In this document: piece by piece, positions 51,355-60,017 of the stretch | Position numbering within the stretch: the first letter of the stretch is position 1 | How the letters are laid out: each line of letters begins with the position of its first letter | Assembly: GCA_937995335.1 (NCBI GenBank) | Contig: CALKIH010000025.1 | Coordinates: 1 to 64,000, forward strand | Source of the DNA: UBA2357 sp002344625 | GTDB taxonomy: Bacteria; Pseudomonadota; Gammaproteobacteria; Burkholderiales; Rhodocyclaceae | Length of the DNA stretch: 64,000 nt | Reading direction: 5' to 3' | Notes under the pieces: model-generated | What the model was told of the DNA's origin: nothing | The model's input: only the letters and a program-made list of their open reading frames with translations | Databases searched by the model: none | Program-made: the position numbers and the translations under genes

Positions 51355-53073
51355 TTAGTGGCCCGATGCGCCGGCGGCACCGATGCCGGTTTCCGAACGG
51401 ACCGACTGGGCTTGGTAGCCGGCCCGGTCGATCTTGGCACGTGCGCTGTTGTCGAGGATCGAGAACAGCCAGATGCCGAGGAAACCTGCGGTCATCGAGA
51501 ACAGGGCCGGCGAGGTGTAAGGGAACAATGCCGAACCCTTCGGGTTGCCGAGCGTCACTTCCCACACCGACGGCGACACCACCGTCAGTCCCACTGCGGT
51601 GATCAGGCCGATGAAGCCGCCGATGCACGCGCCACGGGTGGTGCAGTCCTTCCACAGTACCGACATGAACAGCACCGGGAAGTTGGCCGAGGCCGCGATT
51701 GCGAAGGCCAGCGACACCATGAACGCGATGTTCTGCTTCTCGAACGCGATCCCGAGCACGACCGCGACCACGCCCAGCACCAGCACGGTGATCCGCGAAA
51801 CCCGCAGTTCGGATGCGGAATCGGCCTTGCCCTTCTTGAACACCGTCGCATAGAGGTCATGCGACACCGCCGAGGCGCCCGACAGCGTCAGGCCGGCCAC
51901 CACCGCGAGAATGGTCGCGAAGGCCACTGCCGAGATGAAGCCGAGGAACACGTTGCCGCCGACTGCGTTGGCGAGGTGGATAGCCGCCATGTTGCCGCCG
52001 CCGATCAGGCCACCGCTGCCGTCGAGGAAGCTCGGGTTGGTCGACACCAGCACAATCGCGCCGAAACCGATGATGAAGGTCAGGACGTAGAAGTAGCCGA
52101 TCCAGGTGGTCGCCCAGAACACCGACTTGCGTGCTTCCTTGGCGTCCGGTACGGTGAAGAAGCGCATCAGGATGTGCGGCAGGCCGGCGGTACCGAACAT
52201 CAGCGCCATGCCGAACGAGATCGCCGAGATCGGATCCTTGATGAAGGAGCCCGGTCCCATGATCGCCTGCGCGATCGTGCCGGCTTCTTCCGGCGACTTG
52301 CCGGCGTTCTCGGCCACGGTGCGCTTGACTTCCACCGAGGCGGCGAACAGTGCTTCGGGCGAGAAGCCGTAGCTCATCAGCACCATGAAAGCCATGAAGG
52401 TTGCGCCGGAGAGCAGCAGCACCGCCTTGATGATTTGCACCCAGGTGGTCGCAGTCATGCCGCCGAACAGCACGTAGGCCATCATCAGCGCGCCCACGAT
52501 CACCACCGCCATCCAGTATTCCAGGCCGAACAGCAGCTTGATCAGCTGGCCGGCGCCGACCATCTGCGCGATCAGGTAGAACGCCACCACGACCAGCGTG
52601 CCCGATGCCGCAAAGGCGCGGATCGGGGTCTGGCTGAAGCGGTAGGCGGCGACGTCGGCAAAGGTGAATTTGCCGAGGTTGCGCAGCCGTTCCGCCATCA
52701 GGAAGGTGATGATCGGCCAGCCCACGAGGAAGCCGATCGAGTAGATCAGGCCGTCGTAGCCGTTCATCATCACCGCCGCGGAGATCCCGAGGAAGGACGC
52801 CGCCGACATGTAGTCGCCCGCGATCGCGAGACCGTTCTGGAAACCGGTGATGCCGCCACCGGCGGTGTAGAAGTCCGCTGCCGACTTGGTCTGCGCGGCC
52901 GCCCACTTGGTGATGAACAAGGTGCCGACGACGAACGCGGCGAACATGCCGATCGCGGTCCAGTTGGTGGCTTGCTTCTCGACCTGACCGAGATCGCCGC
53001 CGGCAGCCAGTGCGGCGGCCGACAGCAGGGCGAGTACGAACCCGCCAAGGATACGTGTGTTGCGGCCGCTCAT
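51355..53073 (-). CDS. actP: Cation/acetate symporter ActP
   Basis: This 572-residue sodium:solute symporter has about 13 membrane helices after a signal peptide (GGFVLALLSAAALAAGG). Hallmarks are AADFYTAGGGITGFQNGLAIAGDYMSAASF, typical of ActP, and GTAGLPHILMRFF. It imports acetate and related short acids. The start overlaps the yjcH stop (ATGA), so the two are translationally coupled, as in E. coli acs-yjcH-actP; no acs gene is in the window. Confidence 0.95.
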   Translation of the reverse strand: MSGRNTRILGGFVLALLSAAALAAGGDLGQVEKQATNWTAIGMFAAFVVGTLFITKWAAAQTKSAADFYTAGGGITGFQNGLAIAGDYMSAASFLGISAAVMMNGYDGLIYSIGFLVGWPIITFLMAERLRNLGKFTFADVAAYRFSQTPIRAFAASGTLVVVAFYLIAQMVGAGQLIKLLFGLEYWMAVVIVGALMMAYVLFGGMTATTWVQIIKAVLLLSGATFMAFMVLMSYGFSPEALFAASVEVKRTVAENAGKSPEEAGTIAQAIMGPGSFIKDPISAISFGMALMFGTAGLPHILMRFFTVPDAKEARKSVFWATTWIGYFYVLTFIIGFGAIVLVSTNPSFLDGSGGLIGGGNMAAIHLANAVGGNVFLGFISAVAFATILAVVAGLTLSGASAVSHDLYATVFKKGKADSASELRVSRITVLVLGVVAVVLGIAFEKQNIAFMVSLAFAIAASANFPVLFMSVLWKDCTTRGACIGGFIGLITAVGLTVVSPSVWEVTLGNPKGSALFPYTSPALFSMTAGFLGIWLFSILDNSARAKIDRAGYQAQSVRSETGIGAAGASGH

Positions 53074-53378
53074 TTACCGGACTCCTCGATGATTTCCTCG
53101 GTCAGCGCATCGAACTCCGTGTTCGCGCGACGTACATAGATGCCGGTAATGATGATGGTGAACACGATCACGCCGAACCCGACCGGAATACCCAGCGTCA
53201 TGACGCCCTCGCCGAGCCGCTGATGAAACAGCTCCTTGTTGAACGCGATGATTGCGGTATATCCGTAATAGACGACCAGCATGATTATCGTGAGCAGCCA
53301 GCCGAACGACGAGCGCGTGCTTACCAGGCGCTGGTACTTCGGATTGGCGACAATTTTTGCCACCGAATCGTTTTCCAT
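53070..53378 (-). CDS. yjcH: DUF485 membrane protein YjcH
   Basis: This 102-residue protein has two membrane helices (FGWLLTIIMLVVYYGYTAIIAF; GVMTLGIPVGFGVIVFTIIITGIYV), matching DUF485/YjcH, the usual partner of ActP. GGAGG stands just before ATG 53378. It lies downstream of a GntR-type regulator on the same strand. Confidence 0.93.
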   Translation of the reverse strand: MENDSVAKIVANPKYQRLVSTRSSFGWLLTIIMLVVYYGYTAIIAFNKELFHQRLGEGVMTLGIPVGFGVIVFTIIITGIYVRRANTEFDALTEEIIEESGK

Positions 53379-53406
53379 GTTTTCCTCCCTCCAGATATCA
53401 ATCGGA

Positions 53407-53422
53407 CCGGGCTTTTGCCCGG
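53407..53422. promoter_or_regulatory. Hairpin in the yjcH-actP leader
   Basis: CCGGGC and GCCCGG pair around a 4-base loop, 20-odd bases upstream of the yjcH ribosome-binding site. No T-run follows on the minus strand, so it is more likely a leader structure than a terminator. Confidence 0.4.
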
Positions 53423-53548
53423 ACTGCCACAAAGTAGTGCGAGAGACTTACGCTGAGCTTACGAACGGCTACTCTGCGGGTTTTTATAGTACGACAGAGG
53501 GGGTACGGCGCATCCATCGCCGTATCTGGAGCTTGCCGCTCATCCTGA

Positions 53549-54193
53549 TCACGGCGCCCGGCCGGGCTGCGGCAGTTGCGCATGCAGCGACTGGCACACG
53601 CCCTCGATGTGCGCTTCGGTCAGGTGTGCGGCGAGGGGGGCGTCACCCGCGCGGCACGCGGCGACGATCGCACGGTGCTCAAGGTCGGCGCGCGCCTTGC
53701 CGGCCGACAGGCTCGCCTGAATGCGCAGATAGCGTTCGAGCTTGTCGTGAATCGAGCGGATCAGCTCGAGCATGAACGGGCGTTGCGCGGGCGCGTAGAG
53801 GCAGGCGTGAAAGTCCCAGTTCAGCTCCGAACTGCGCCCGACATCGTCCTCGGACAGGAAGGCGGTGCAGATCGCGTCGGCACGGGCAAGATCGGTTGTG
53901 GTCATGTTGGGCACCGCCAGCGTGATCGCCTTGACCTCCAGCAGTACCCGTACCTCGAACATCTGGGCGAGTTCCGGCTCGGAGATGCGCGTGACCACGG
54001 CGCCCTTGTTGCGCTTGAATTCGACCAGACCCTCGGCCTCGAGGCGTTTCAAGGCTTCGCGCACCGGAATCTTGCTGACCTTGAACAGCCGCGCGACGTC
54101 ATCCTGGCGAACCGGATCGCCTTCCGCCACGACGCCGGTGATGATGGCGTGGCGCAGCTGTTTGGCGATCACCTCCGATGCCGACGGTACCAT
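53549..54193 (-). CDS. GntR-family regulator with FCD domain
   Basis: A protein of about 214 residues with an N-terminal winged helix (SEVIAKQLRHAIITGVVAEGD...SKIPVREALKRLEAEGLV) and an FCD effector domain (MFEVRVLLEVKAITL, WDFHACLYAP, EHRAIVAACRAG, whose Asp/His residues usually bind metal). Members respond to small organic acids. It lies upstream of yjcH-actP on the same strand and may control it. The start is uncertain: ATG 54193 is used; GTG 54235 would add 14 residues. No strong ribosome-binding site is seen for either. Confidence 0.85.
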   Translation of the reverse strand: MVPSASEVIAKQLRHAIITGVVAEGDPVRQDDVARLFKVSKIPVREALKRLEAEGLVEFKRNKGAVVTRISEPELAQMFEVRVLLEVKAITLAVPNMTTTDLARADAICTAFLSEDDVGRSSELNWDFHACLYAPAQRPFMLELIRSIHDKLERYLRIQASLSAGKARADLEHRAIVAACRAGDAPLAAHLTEAHIEGVCQSLHAQLPQPGRAP

Positions 54194-54321
54194 GCCGAGA
54201 TCCGGGGGATTGAATTTTGTCAGTGGCACGAACACGGTATCCGCTTGGCAATGTCATTTAGTTTATACCGATCGAGCCGATATTGAAGGCGCGCGGAGCG
54301 CGTGATCAAGCAGGGAGGAGG

Positions 54322-54381
54322 ATGAGCATGTACGCAGTGCCCGAAGTGCCTGCAGGCCGCCTGGATGGCCCGCCGCGGTGA
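54322..54381 (+). CDS. Tiny coupled ORF (19 residues) before a REC-HPt gene
   Basis: An exceptionally strong GGGAGGAGG lies just before ATG 54322. The 19-codon frame (MSMYAVPEVPAGRLDGPPR) ends in TGATG, so its stop overlaps the start of the next gene. It could be a leader peptide for translational coupling, or the remnant left by a deletion that removed a kinase. There is no similarity I recognise. Confidence 0.4.
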   Translation: MSMYAVPEVPAGRLDGPPR

Positions 54382-55451
54382 TGACGGCCCCTGGACAGGA
54401 TGAATCCATGGCGGCGCTTTTAGCGCCGTTGCGTGGCGCGCGCCTGCTCGTGGTCGAAGACAACGACATGAACCAGGTGCTTGCCGTCGAACTGCTCGGC
54501 CGTGCCGGCATCGTGGTCGAGGTGGTCGAAAACGGACAGCTTGCACTCGATCGGCTCGCGCGCGGCGAGGCTGTCGATGGCATCCTGATGGATTGTCAGA
54601 TGCCGGTGATGGACGGGTATACGGCCACCCGCCTGATCCGGGCCAATCCGGCATGGGCAGCGCTGCCGATCGTGGCCATGACCGCGAACGCGACGGCCGC
54701 CGACCGGGCGCGATCGCTCGAGGCGGGCATGAACGACCATGTCGTCAAACCGTTCGATGTCGAAGATCTGTTTGGCGTGCTCGTGCGATGGATCCGGCCC
54801 GGCGGCGTGCGTTCATCGGGGCTGGCAGCGTCGCCAATCGCACCTGTGCCGGGCGAAGGCTCGCCCAGGCTGCAGGATCTGCCAGGCATCGACACTGGGC
54901 GTGGCCGGGCAAACTGCCTGTATCGTGACGACCTCTATCGCGCGCAGCTGGTGCGCTTCGGGGCAAGCGCCGGTGGTTTCGAGCGAGCCTACCGCGAAGC
55001 CATGGGCGCCGGCGATGCGCAGGGCATGGCCCGGCTCGCGCACACCCTCAAGGGCACGGCTGGAACGATCGGTGCCACCGACGTGGAACGCCTCGCGACG
55101 CTGCTGGAAGCCAGATCGGACGCCGCCGGCGTGCCGGACACGCGGTACCGGATACTGGACGAGGTGCTGGATGCGCTCGGGCAGGTTCTTGCGAGCATTG
55201 GGCAGTTGCCGGCGCAGGGTGAAGCGGCTCGGCCCCGGGAGGCGGGGGGCGATCACGCGTTCGAGGCGTTGCTCGGGCGCCTGCATGCCCGGATTGCAGA
55301 CGCCGACGCCGAAGCCGGGACGACGGCGCAAGCGCTCTGGTCGATCCTGCCCGAAGGCGAGCTCAAGCTTGCGCTCGGCGTGGCGTGCGAGGCGCTGGCG
55401 CGTTTCGATTTCGATGCCGCCGCCGAGGCCTTGAGGCGCCACCGTGCCTGA
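54381..55451 (+). CDS. Receiver plus HPt phosphorelay protein without a kinase
   Basis: A protein of about 356 residues with a receiver domain (LLVVEDNDMNQVLAVELL, ILMDCQMPVMDGY, VKPFDVEDLF; about 20-140) and an HPt-like helical domain containing LAHTLKGTAGTIGATD (phospho-His; about 190-260), then a helical tail. These are the C-terminal modules usually found at the end of BarA/ArcB-like hybrid kinases; no sensor or HisKA/HATPase is present. It may relay phosphate from a separate kinase. It ends 1 base from the convergent DUF2207 gene. Confidence 0.82.
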   Translation: MTAPGQDESMAALLAPLRGARLLVVEDNDMNQVLAVELLGRAGIVVEVVENGQLALDRLARGEAVDGILMDCQMPVMDGYTATRLIRANPAWAALPIVAMTANATAADRARSLEAGMNDHVVKPFDVEDLFGVLVRWIRPGGVRSSGLAASPIAPVPGEGSPRLQDLPGIDTGRGRANCLYRDDLYRAQLVRFGASAGGFERAYREAMGAGDAQGMARLAHTLKGTAGTIGATDVERLATLLEARSDAAGVPDTRYRILDEVLDALGQVLASIGQLPAQGEAARPREAGGDHAFEALLGRLHARIADADAEAGTTAQALWSILPEGELKLALGVACEALARFDFDAAAEALRRHRA

Positions 55452-55452
55452 A

Positions 55453-57195
55453 TCAGCGCCCTCCGCCGCCTCCGCCGCCTCCGCCGCCCCCCGATGAACC
55501 GCCCCCGCCGCCGCCGGATGTGCTGCCCGGCGGCGCCGAGGCCGATGCGATCGACGCGTTCAGCCCGTTGCCGACCGCGGTTGCGAGGCCGCCCAGGTCG
55601 TTGATGCCGCCACCGCGATACCAGGCGATGCCGGCGCCGGCCGCGGCCGCCGCGGCTGCGCCGACCGCGGCGGTAAACTTCCTGGTCCAGGCGTCCTCGA
55701 CATCCAGCGCGATCGCATAAGGCAACAGGCTTTCATAGCGCTGTGCGTCGAGTTGGGGTGGCCCCTCCGGGCCGGACAGGTTCTTGAGTTCATCGCGCTC
55801 GGCCACGCTGAGGTAGAGCTTCAGGCCTTCGGCTTCGTCGATCAGGCGCCGTCCTTCCGGCGTTGGCGCCTTGATCTGCCTGCGGAAAACCAGGACCACG
55901 ACCAGCATCAGGATGCACACGGGGACGATCGCGGCCATGCCGGCACCGCCTGAAATCACCAGTGCGAGCCCCGCCGATACCACCGCGATACCGAATGCGA
56001 CGGTCACGCTGTCGCGGTTGTGATTGAAATGGCTGCCCTTGAGGCGTTTGTCGAGCGCATCGGCGTGAGCCTTGCGCGCTTTCATCAACTGCGGTGCGCT
56101 TTCCGGCGTCAGCTCTATCGGCGCGTTGCCGTCGGCGAACAGGCTCGACAGCAGCGCGGACGCGGTCACAAGGCCTTCGTCGCCCTCGGGGCCGGCGATG
56201 GGTTCGAGGCGCCAGCGATCCTTGAGCAGCAGCCGGTCCTCGCGCCCGATCAGCACTTTGCCCTCGACCGCGCTGGTCAGCAGGTCGCTGGTGAAGCAGC
56301 GCATGTCGTAACGGCCGCGCCGCAGGTAGCGTAGTTCGGCGGGTGAGCGCCCCGGAGGGGGGGCGTAGCGCGCGATGATCACGCCCGGGGCCGGGTCGCG
56401 TCCCACCTGCAGCCAGCGCCGCACGCAATAGACGATCAGGATGAGCAGTCCCGCGAGTGCGACCAGAATGCCGCGATTGTCCAGCAGCAACCAGGCAAGA
56501 CGCTGTTTCGTGCTCGGCTCGGCCACCACGCCCTTGGGAAAGCCCAGCACGATGGTCAGCCCTTCGCGTGCTTGCAGCGCCTGGGTGAGCGTCCAGTGGG
56601 CGACCCCGGGTGAGACGATCCGTGCCGTGTAGGCCTGGCCTTGGGCGCCCTGCGGGCCGGTATAGGCTTCGGCGCGCATCTGTTCCGGTGGCACCGCGTG
56701 CGGCAGGCGTACCTCGACCTCTGCGCGCGCGATCGCGAAATCCCAGCCGGTGCCGATCGCGTTCCAATAGAGCTCGTCGTGGGCGGCGAAGAACCCCAGT
56801 TGTCGCGTGGTGCGATAGCGCAGGGTGTAGCGGAATCGGCCGGGCACGTTCAGGAGGGCGTCGCCGCCGGTGTTGATGCGTACGCCGTTGATCAGGTTTT
56901 CGGTGAACCATGGCTCGGGCCGGCCGTTGCGCTCTACGCTTAGCACCTCCAGCCCCACCACGACGTGGTTGCCATGGCGGTCGCGGTAGCGGGTCGGGAA
57001 GTCGCGAAAAATGCCGCGGCGGATCTGCCTGCCTTCGGCATTGACGGTGATGTGCTCGGCGACGTCGAGGCTGCCGTCGGCGCGCACGCCGATCTCGATC
57101 GCGTAGTCCAGGATCTGTTCGAGCGCCCGCGCGGGCGGCGCCTGGATCAGCAGGAGGGTCGTCAGCGCTGCGAGCGCCAGACGAAGGGCGTTCAT
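55453..57195 (-). CDS. DUF2207 membrane protein with poly-Gly tail
   Basis: This 580-residue protein has a signal peptide (LALAALTTLLLIQAPPARA), a beta-rich extracytoplasmic DUF2207 domain (about 25-230; ILDYAIEIGVRADGSLDVAEHITV...IRRGIFRDFPTRY), one helix (GILVALAGLLILIVYCV), a soluble middle, two more helices and a Ser/Gly tail ending in more than ten Gly. Function is unknown; the family is often next to lemA and has been linked to envelope stress. Its start overlaps lemA's stop (ATGA). Confidence 0.88.
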   Translation of the reverse strand: MNALRLALAALTTLLLIQAPPARALEQILDYAIEIGVRADGSLDVAEHITVNAEGRQIRRGIFRDFPTRYRDRHGNHVVVGLEVLSVERNGRPEPWFTENLINGVRINTGGDALLNVPGRFRYTLRYRTTRQLGFFAAHDELYWNAIGTGWDFAIARAEVEVRLPHAVPPEQMRAEAYTGPQGAQGQAYTARIVSPGVAHWTLTQALQAREGLTIVLGFPKGVVAEPSTKQRLAWLLLDNRGILVALAGLLILIVYCVRRWLQVGRDPAPGVIIARYAPPPGRSPAELRYLRRGRYDMRCFTSDLLTSAVEGKVLIGREDRLLLKDRWRLEPIAGPEGDEGLVTASALLSSLFADGNAPIELTPESAPQLMKARKAHADALDKRLKGSHFNHNRDSVTVAFGIAVVSAGLALVISGGAGMAAIVPVCILMLVVVLVFRRQIKAPTPEGRRLIDEAEGLKLYLSVAERDELKNLSGPEGPPQLDAQRYESLLPYAIALDVEDAWTRKFTAAVGAAAAAAAGAGIAWYRGGGINDLGGLATAVGNGLNASIASASAPPGSTSGGGGGGSSGGGGGGGGGGGR

Positions 57196-57743
57196 TGCAT
57201 CCTCACCCCGGGTGCCTGGCGGGTTTCGGCGCCGGCCTGATAGAACTCGCCGTCATGAAAGCCGAAAGCGCACGCGACGACGAAATCGGGTACCCGTTGC
57301 GCCGCGTCGTTGTGGTCGCGTACTGCGCCATTGTAGAAACGGCGCGCATACTGCAGATGATCCTCGATTTCGACCAAGGCGGCCTGCAGTTTCAAGAAGT
57401 TCTCGCTCGCCTTGAGGTCGGGATAGGCCTCCCTGAGCGCGAACAGTTTGGTGAGCGCCTGTTCGAGTGCGGACTCGATCGGATACAGGCGTGCCGGGCT
57501 GGATTGGGCCATCGCCGCAGCGCGCAACTCGGTGACCGCGTCGAGCGTGGCTTTTTCATGGTTCGCGTAGCCCTTGACCGCGGCAACCAGTTGCGGCACG
57601 AGATCGTGCCGGCGGGCGAGCTGTACGTCGATATCGGCCCAGGCGTTGCGCATCTGGTTGCGCAGCCGCACCAGGCGGTTGAAGACGAAAAGTGCCCATG
57701 CGAGCAGAAGCGCCGCGAACGACGCCAATATCCATGTAGTCAT
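57192..57743 (-). CDS. lemA: LemA family protein
   Basis: This 183-residue protein has an N-terminal membrane anchor (ILASFAALLLAWALFVFN) and a long helical bundle (RNQMRNAWADIDVQLARRHDLVPQLV...ENFLKLQAALVEIEDHLQYARRFYN), characteristic of LemA. It is probably anchored in the inner membrane with the helical part outside the cytoplasm. Its overlap with the DUF2207 gene implies one complex, a pairing common in bacteria. Confidence 0.93.
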   Translation of the reverse strand: MTTWILASFAALLLAWALFVFNRLVRLRNQMRNAWADIDVQLARRHDLVPQLVAAVKGYANHEKATLDAVTELRAAAMAQSSPARLYPIESALEQALTKLFALREAYPDLKASENFLKLQAALVEIEDHLQYARRFYNGAVRDHNDAAQRVPDFVVACAFGFHDGEFYQAGAETRQAPGVRMQ

Positions 57744-57894
57744 CCGGCCCTCCCGGCCGATCCGACACGGGGTCGGGCGGTCGGCAGACGCGACCGGGGC
57801 AGTGCGTTGCGGTCGGCTTGCTCACCCGGCTCCGGCGACGGGCCGGGTGAGTGCCTTCGCGACGTCCGAATCAGTCGTCGCGTATTCGTGGTGC

Positions 57895-58116
57895 CTATTG
57901 TTGGGTGGCACGCATGTGCCCGACCGAAGCGCCGATCGCGCTGCCGACCACTGCGCCGCCCCAGGCATTGCCGCCCGCGATCGCCACGATGCCGGCGCCC
58001 GCTACCGCGCCGATGCCGGCGCCCTTCGCGGTGCTCTGCTGCGTTTCCGACATGTTGGCGCAGGCCGCAAGGCTCAGGGCCGCCACGACCGCCAGTCCAC
58101 ACATACTTGCTTTCAT
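57895..58116 (-). CDS. Glycine-zipper lipoprotein-like protein
   Basis: This 73-residue protein has a lipoprotein signal (VVAALSLAAC, lipobox Leu-Ala-Ala-Cys) and a Gly/Ala-rich segment AGIGAVAGAGIVAIAGGNAWGG that fits glycine-zipper envelope proteins (OsmB/YMGG-like). It is probably an outer-membrane-attached lipoprotein. GGAG precedes ATG 58116. The next gene upstream is 14 bases away and probably in the same transcript. Confidence 0.8.
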   Translation of the reverse strand: MKASMCGLAVVAALSLAACANMSETQQSTAKGAGIGAVAGAGIVAIAGGNAWGGAVVGSAIGASVGHMRATQQ

Positions 58117-58130
58117 GATCTTATCTCCGC

Positions 58131-58526
58131 TCATTTGCTGGTTTTGAGGCCGGGCAGCACCATTTCGAACCAGATCGTTTCCACGACCGGGCGCTGCAAT
58201 TTATCCGGGTTTGCGGCATACCACTGGTCGAGGGCTTCCTGCACGCTCGCCAGGGTCTGGCCATGCATGCCTTTCGTGACCTGCGGCGAGAAGCTCTTGT
58301 TGGCGTGCGGCGCGTTCTCGGTCTGGTAGGCGGTTTCGACCTGGACGATGTTCGCCATGCCGATCAGGAAGGCTTTCTTCGCCTCCGGCGACGAGCCGAC
58401 CCAGTGCGTGCCATCGACCAGTGGAACCTCGGCAGCGCCGGCAATACCGCAAGTCATCGCCAGCGCCACACACGCGGCGGACATCGAAAGTTTCAACTTC
58501 TGAATACCTGATTCAAGTCGCATCAT
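58131..58526 (-). CDS. Secreted protein of unknown function
   Basis: This 131-residue protein has a signal peptide (LKLSMSAACVALAMTCGIAGAAE) and a small helical domain (SSPEAKKAFLIGMANIVQVETAYQ, LDQWYAANPDKLQRPV). It is exported to the periplasm. The family is not recognised with certainty. GGAG lies before ATG 58526. It is paired with the glycine-zipper lipoprotein. Confidence 0.78.
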   Translation of the reverse strand: MMRLESGIQKLKLSMSAACVALAMTCGIAGAAEVPLVDGTHWVGSSPEAKKAFLIGMANIVQVETAYQTENAPHANKSFSPQVTKGMHGQTLASVQEALDQWYAANPDKLQRPVVETIWFEMVLPGLKTSK

Positions 58527-58869
58527 TTGACTCCCGGTGGATGTTGGGCAAGGCGCTTGTGCGAACACCGCTGCGCGTGCTGCGATCGGCGCGATGCCGG
58601 CGAATGCGATGCTTCGCGCGCAAGCCGGCCCTGCGCGCTTATCTTAACGGAATTGCGGCGGATGGAATCGAAATGAGTGGGCGCCGCGGTCGCCGTCCCA
58701 GCCGTTTCGCGGGCTCCGGGCGTGCCATCGGGATACCGGGGCGCTCGACACCGTCGCGGTGCCCGATCGTTCGCCTTGAATTCATGCGACCATCGCCCAC
58801 GAGCGTGGGCGGACCGGCCTGGCATGCCGGTCCACGCGCCGCCTTTCCGTTAATCGAGCGACCGGAACC
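58527..58869. other. Intergenic region with tandem hairpins (343 bp)
   Basis: No gene is visible. Two strong hairpins overlap by one base: CGCCCACG/CGTGGGCG (58794-58811) and GGACCGGC/GCCGGTCC (58811-58833). They lie 37-75 bases upstream of the srkA start and may form an RNA structure or protein-binding site in its leader. Confidence 0.55.
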
Positions 58870-59862
58870 ATGACCTCAACCGCGCTGATGCCGTTTGCCC
58901 GGCTCGAACCCGAACTGATCTTCGACGCGATCGAAAGCACCGGCCTGCGCTGCGACGGGCGCCTGCAGGTGCTCAACAGCTTCGAAAACCGTGTCTATCA
59001 GGTCGGCCTCGAGGAGGCGCCGCCGCTCATCGCCAAGTTCTATCGGCCCGGACGCTGGTCGGATGCCGAGATTGTCGAGGAGCACGCCTTCGTCGCCGAG
59101 CTGGCCGAGCGCGAAATCCCGGTGGTGGCGGCCCTGTCCTTTGCCCGGGGCAGCCTCCTGCAGCACGCGGATTTCCGATTCGCGCTGTTTCCGCGCCGGG
59201 GCGGGCGCACGCCGGAACTCGATGATCCGGAAGTCTTGAAATGGCTGGGGCGTTTTCTCGGGCGTATCCACGCGGTCGGCGCGCTGAGTCCGTTCGCCCT
59301 GCGTCCCAAGCTGGATGTCGCGCGCTTCGGCGACGAGCCGCGTGATGCGCTGATGCGATCCGGCTTCATCCCGCCCGAGCTGCTCGAGACCTGGCGCTCG
59401 GTGGTGGATCAGGCGCTCGACGGGGTGCGGCGCTGTTTCGACCGGGCCGGTGACGTCGCGAGCATCCGGCTGCACGGCGACTGCCATGCGGGCAATCTGC
59501 TGTGGACCGACGCCGGGCCGCACTTCGTCGATTTCGACGATGCTCGCACCGGTCCGGCGATCCAGGACCTGTGGATGCTGTTGTCCGGCGACGCGCCGGC
59601 GATGGCCGGCCAGTTGGACCATCTGATCGAAGGCTATGAGCAGTTCTGCGATTTCGATACCCGCGGCCTGCATCTGGTGGAGGCTTTGCGCAGCCTGCGC
59701 CTGATTCACTACGCCGCCTGGATTGCACGCCGCTGGCACGACCCCGCCTTTCCCGCGGCTTTCAGCTGGTTCGATACGCCGCGTTACTGGCAGGACCAGA
59801 TCCTGGCGTTGCGCGAGCAGGTCGCGCTGATGGACGAATCCCCGCTCGTGCGTCGATTCTGA
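58870..59862 (+). CDS. srkA: Stress response kinase A
   Basis: This 330-residue Ser/Thr-type kinase of the APH-like YihE/SrkA family has VLNSFENRVYQVGLEE at the ATP loop, catalytic RLHGDCHAGNLLW and the metal-binding FVDFDDARTGPAIQD. E. coli SrkA counteracts MazF-linked death and envelope stress. The length matches the family. It is independent of the urease genes downstream, ending 155 bases before ureD. Confidence 0.93.
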   Translation: MTSTALMPFARLEPELIFDAIESTGLRCDGRLQVLNSFENRVYQVGLEEAPPLIAKFYRPGRWSDAEIVEEHAFVAELAEREIPVVAALSFARGSLLQHADFRFALFPRRGGRTPELDDPEVLKWLGRFLGRIHAVGALSPFALRPKLDVARFGDEPRDALMRSGFIPPELLETWRSVVDQALDGVRRCFDRAGDVASIRLHGDCHAGNLLWTDAGPHFVDFDDARTGPAIQDLWMLLSGDAPAMAGQLDHLIEGYEQFCDFDTRGLHLVEALRSLRLIHYAAWIARRWHDPAFPAAFSWFDTPRYWQDQILALREQVALMDESPLVRRF

Positions 59863-59999
59863 TGATGCACCAATAGTGTGCGTCTGGTGTGAATCGTGGC
59901 CGCCCAAGGTGGCTACGGCACTTCCAGGTTTGCCCGGCGGCGGCGTATTCATCGCCCAAGCGTTTGATATTTTGCAAATTTGTCGCGCACTGGCGTTTC

Positions 60000-60014
60000 A
60001 GGCACGGGTTTCGC
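60000..60014 (+). promoter_or_regulatory. Candidate sigma-54 -24/-12 element
   Basis: AGGCACGGGTTTCGC fits the TGGCACG-N4-TTGC consensus with GG and GC ten bases apart and two mismatches. It lies right before the earliest ureD ATG, so use of this promoter would require translation from a later start (60027 or 60048). It would place urease under nitrogen control. One match by eye; chance cannot be excluded. Confidence 0.35.
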
Positions 60015-60017
60015 TAA

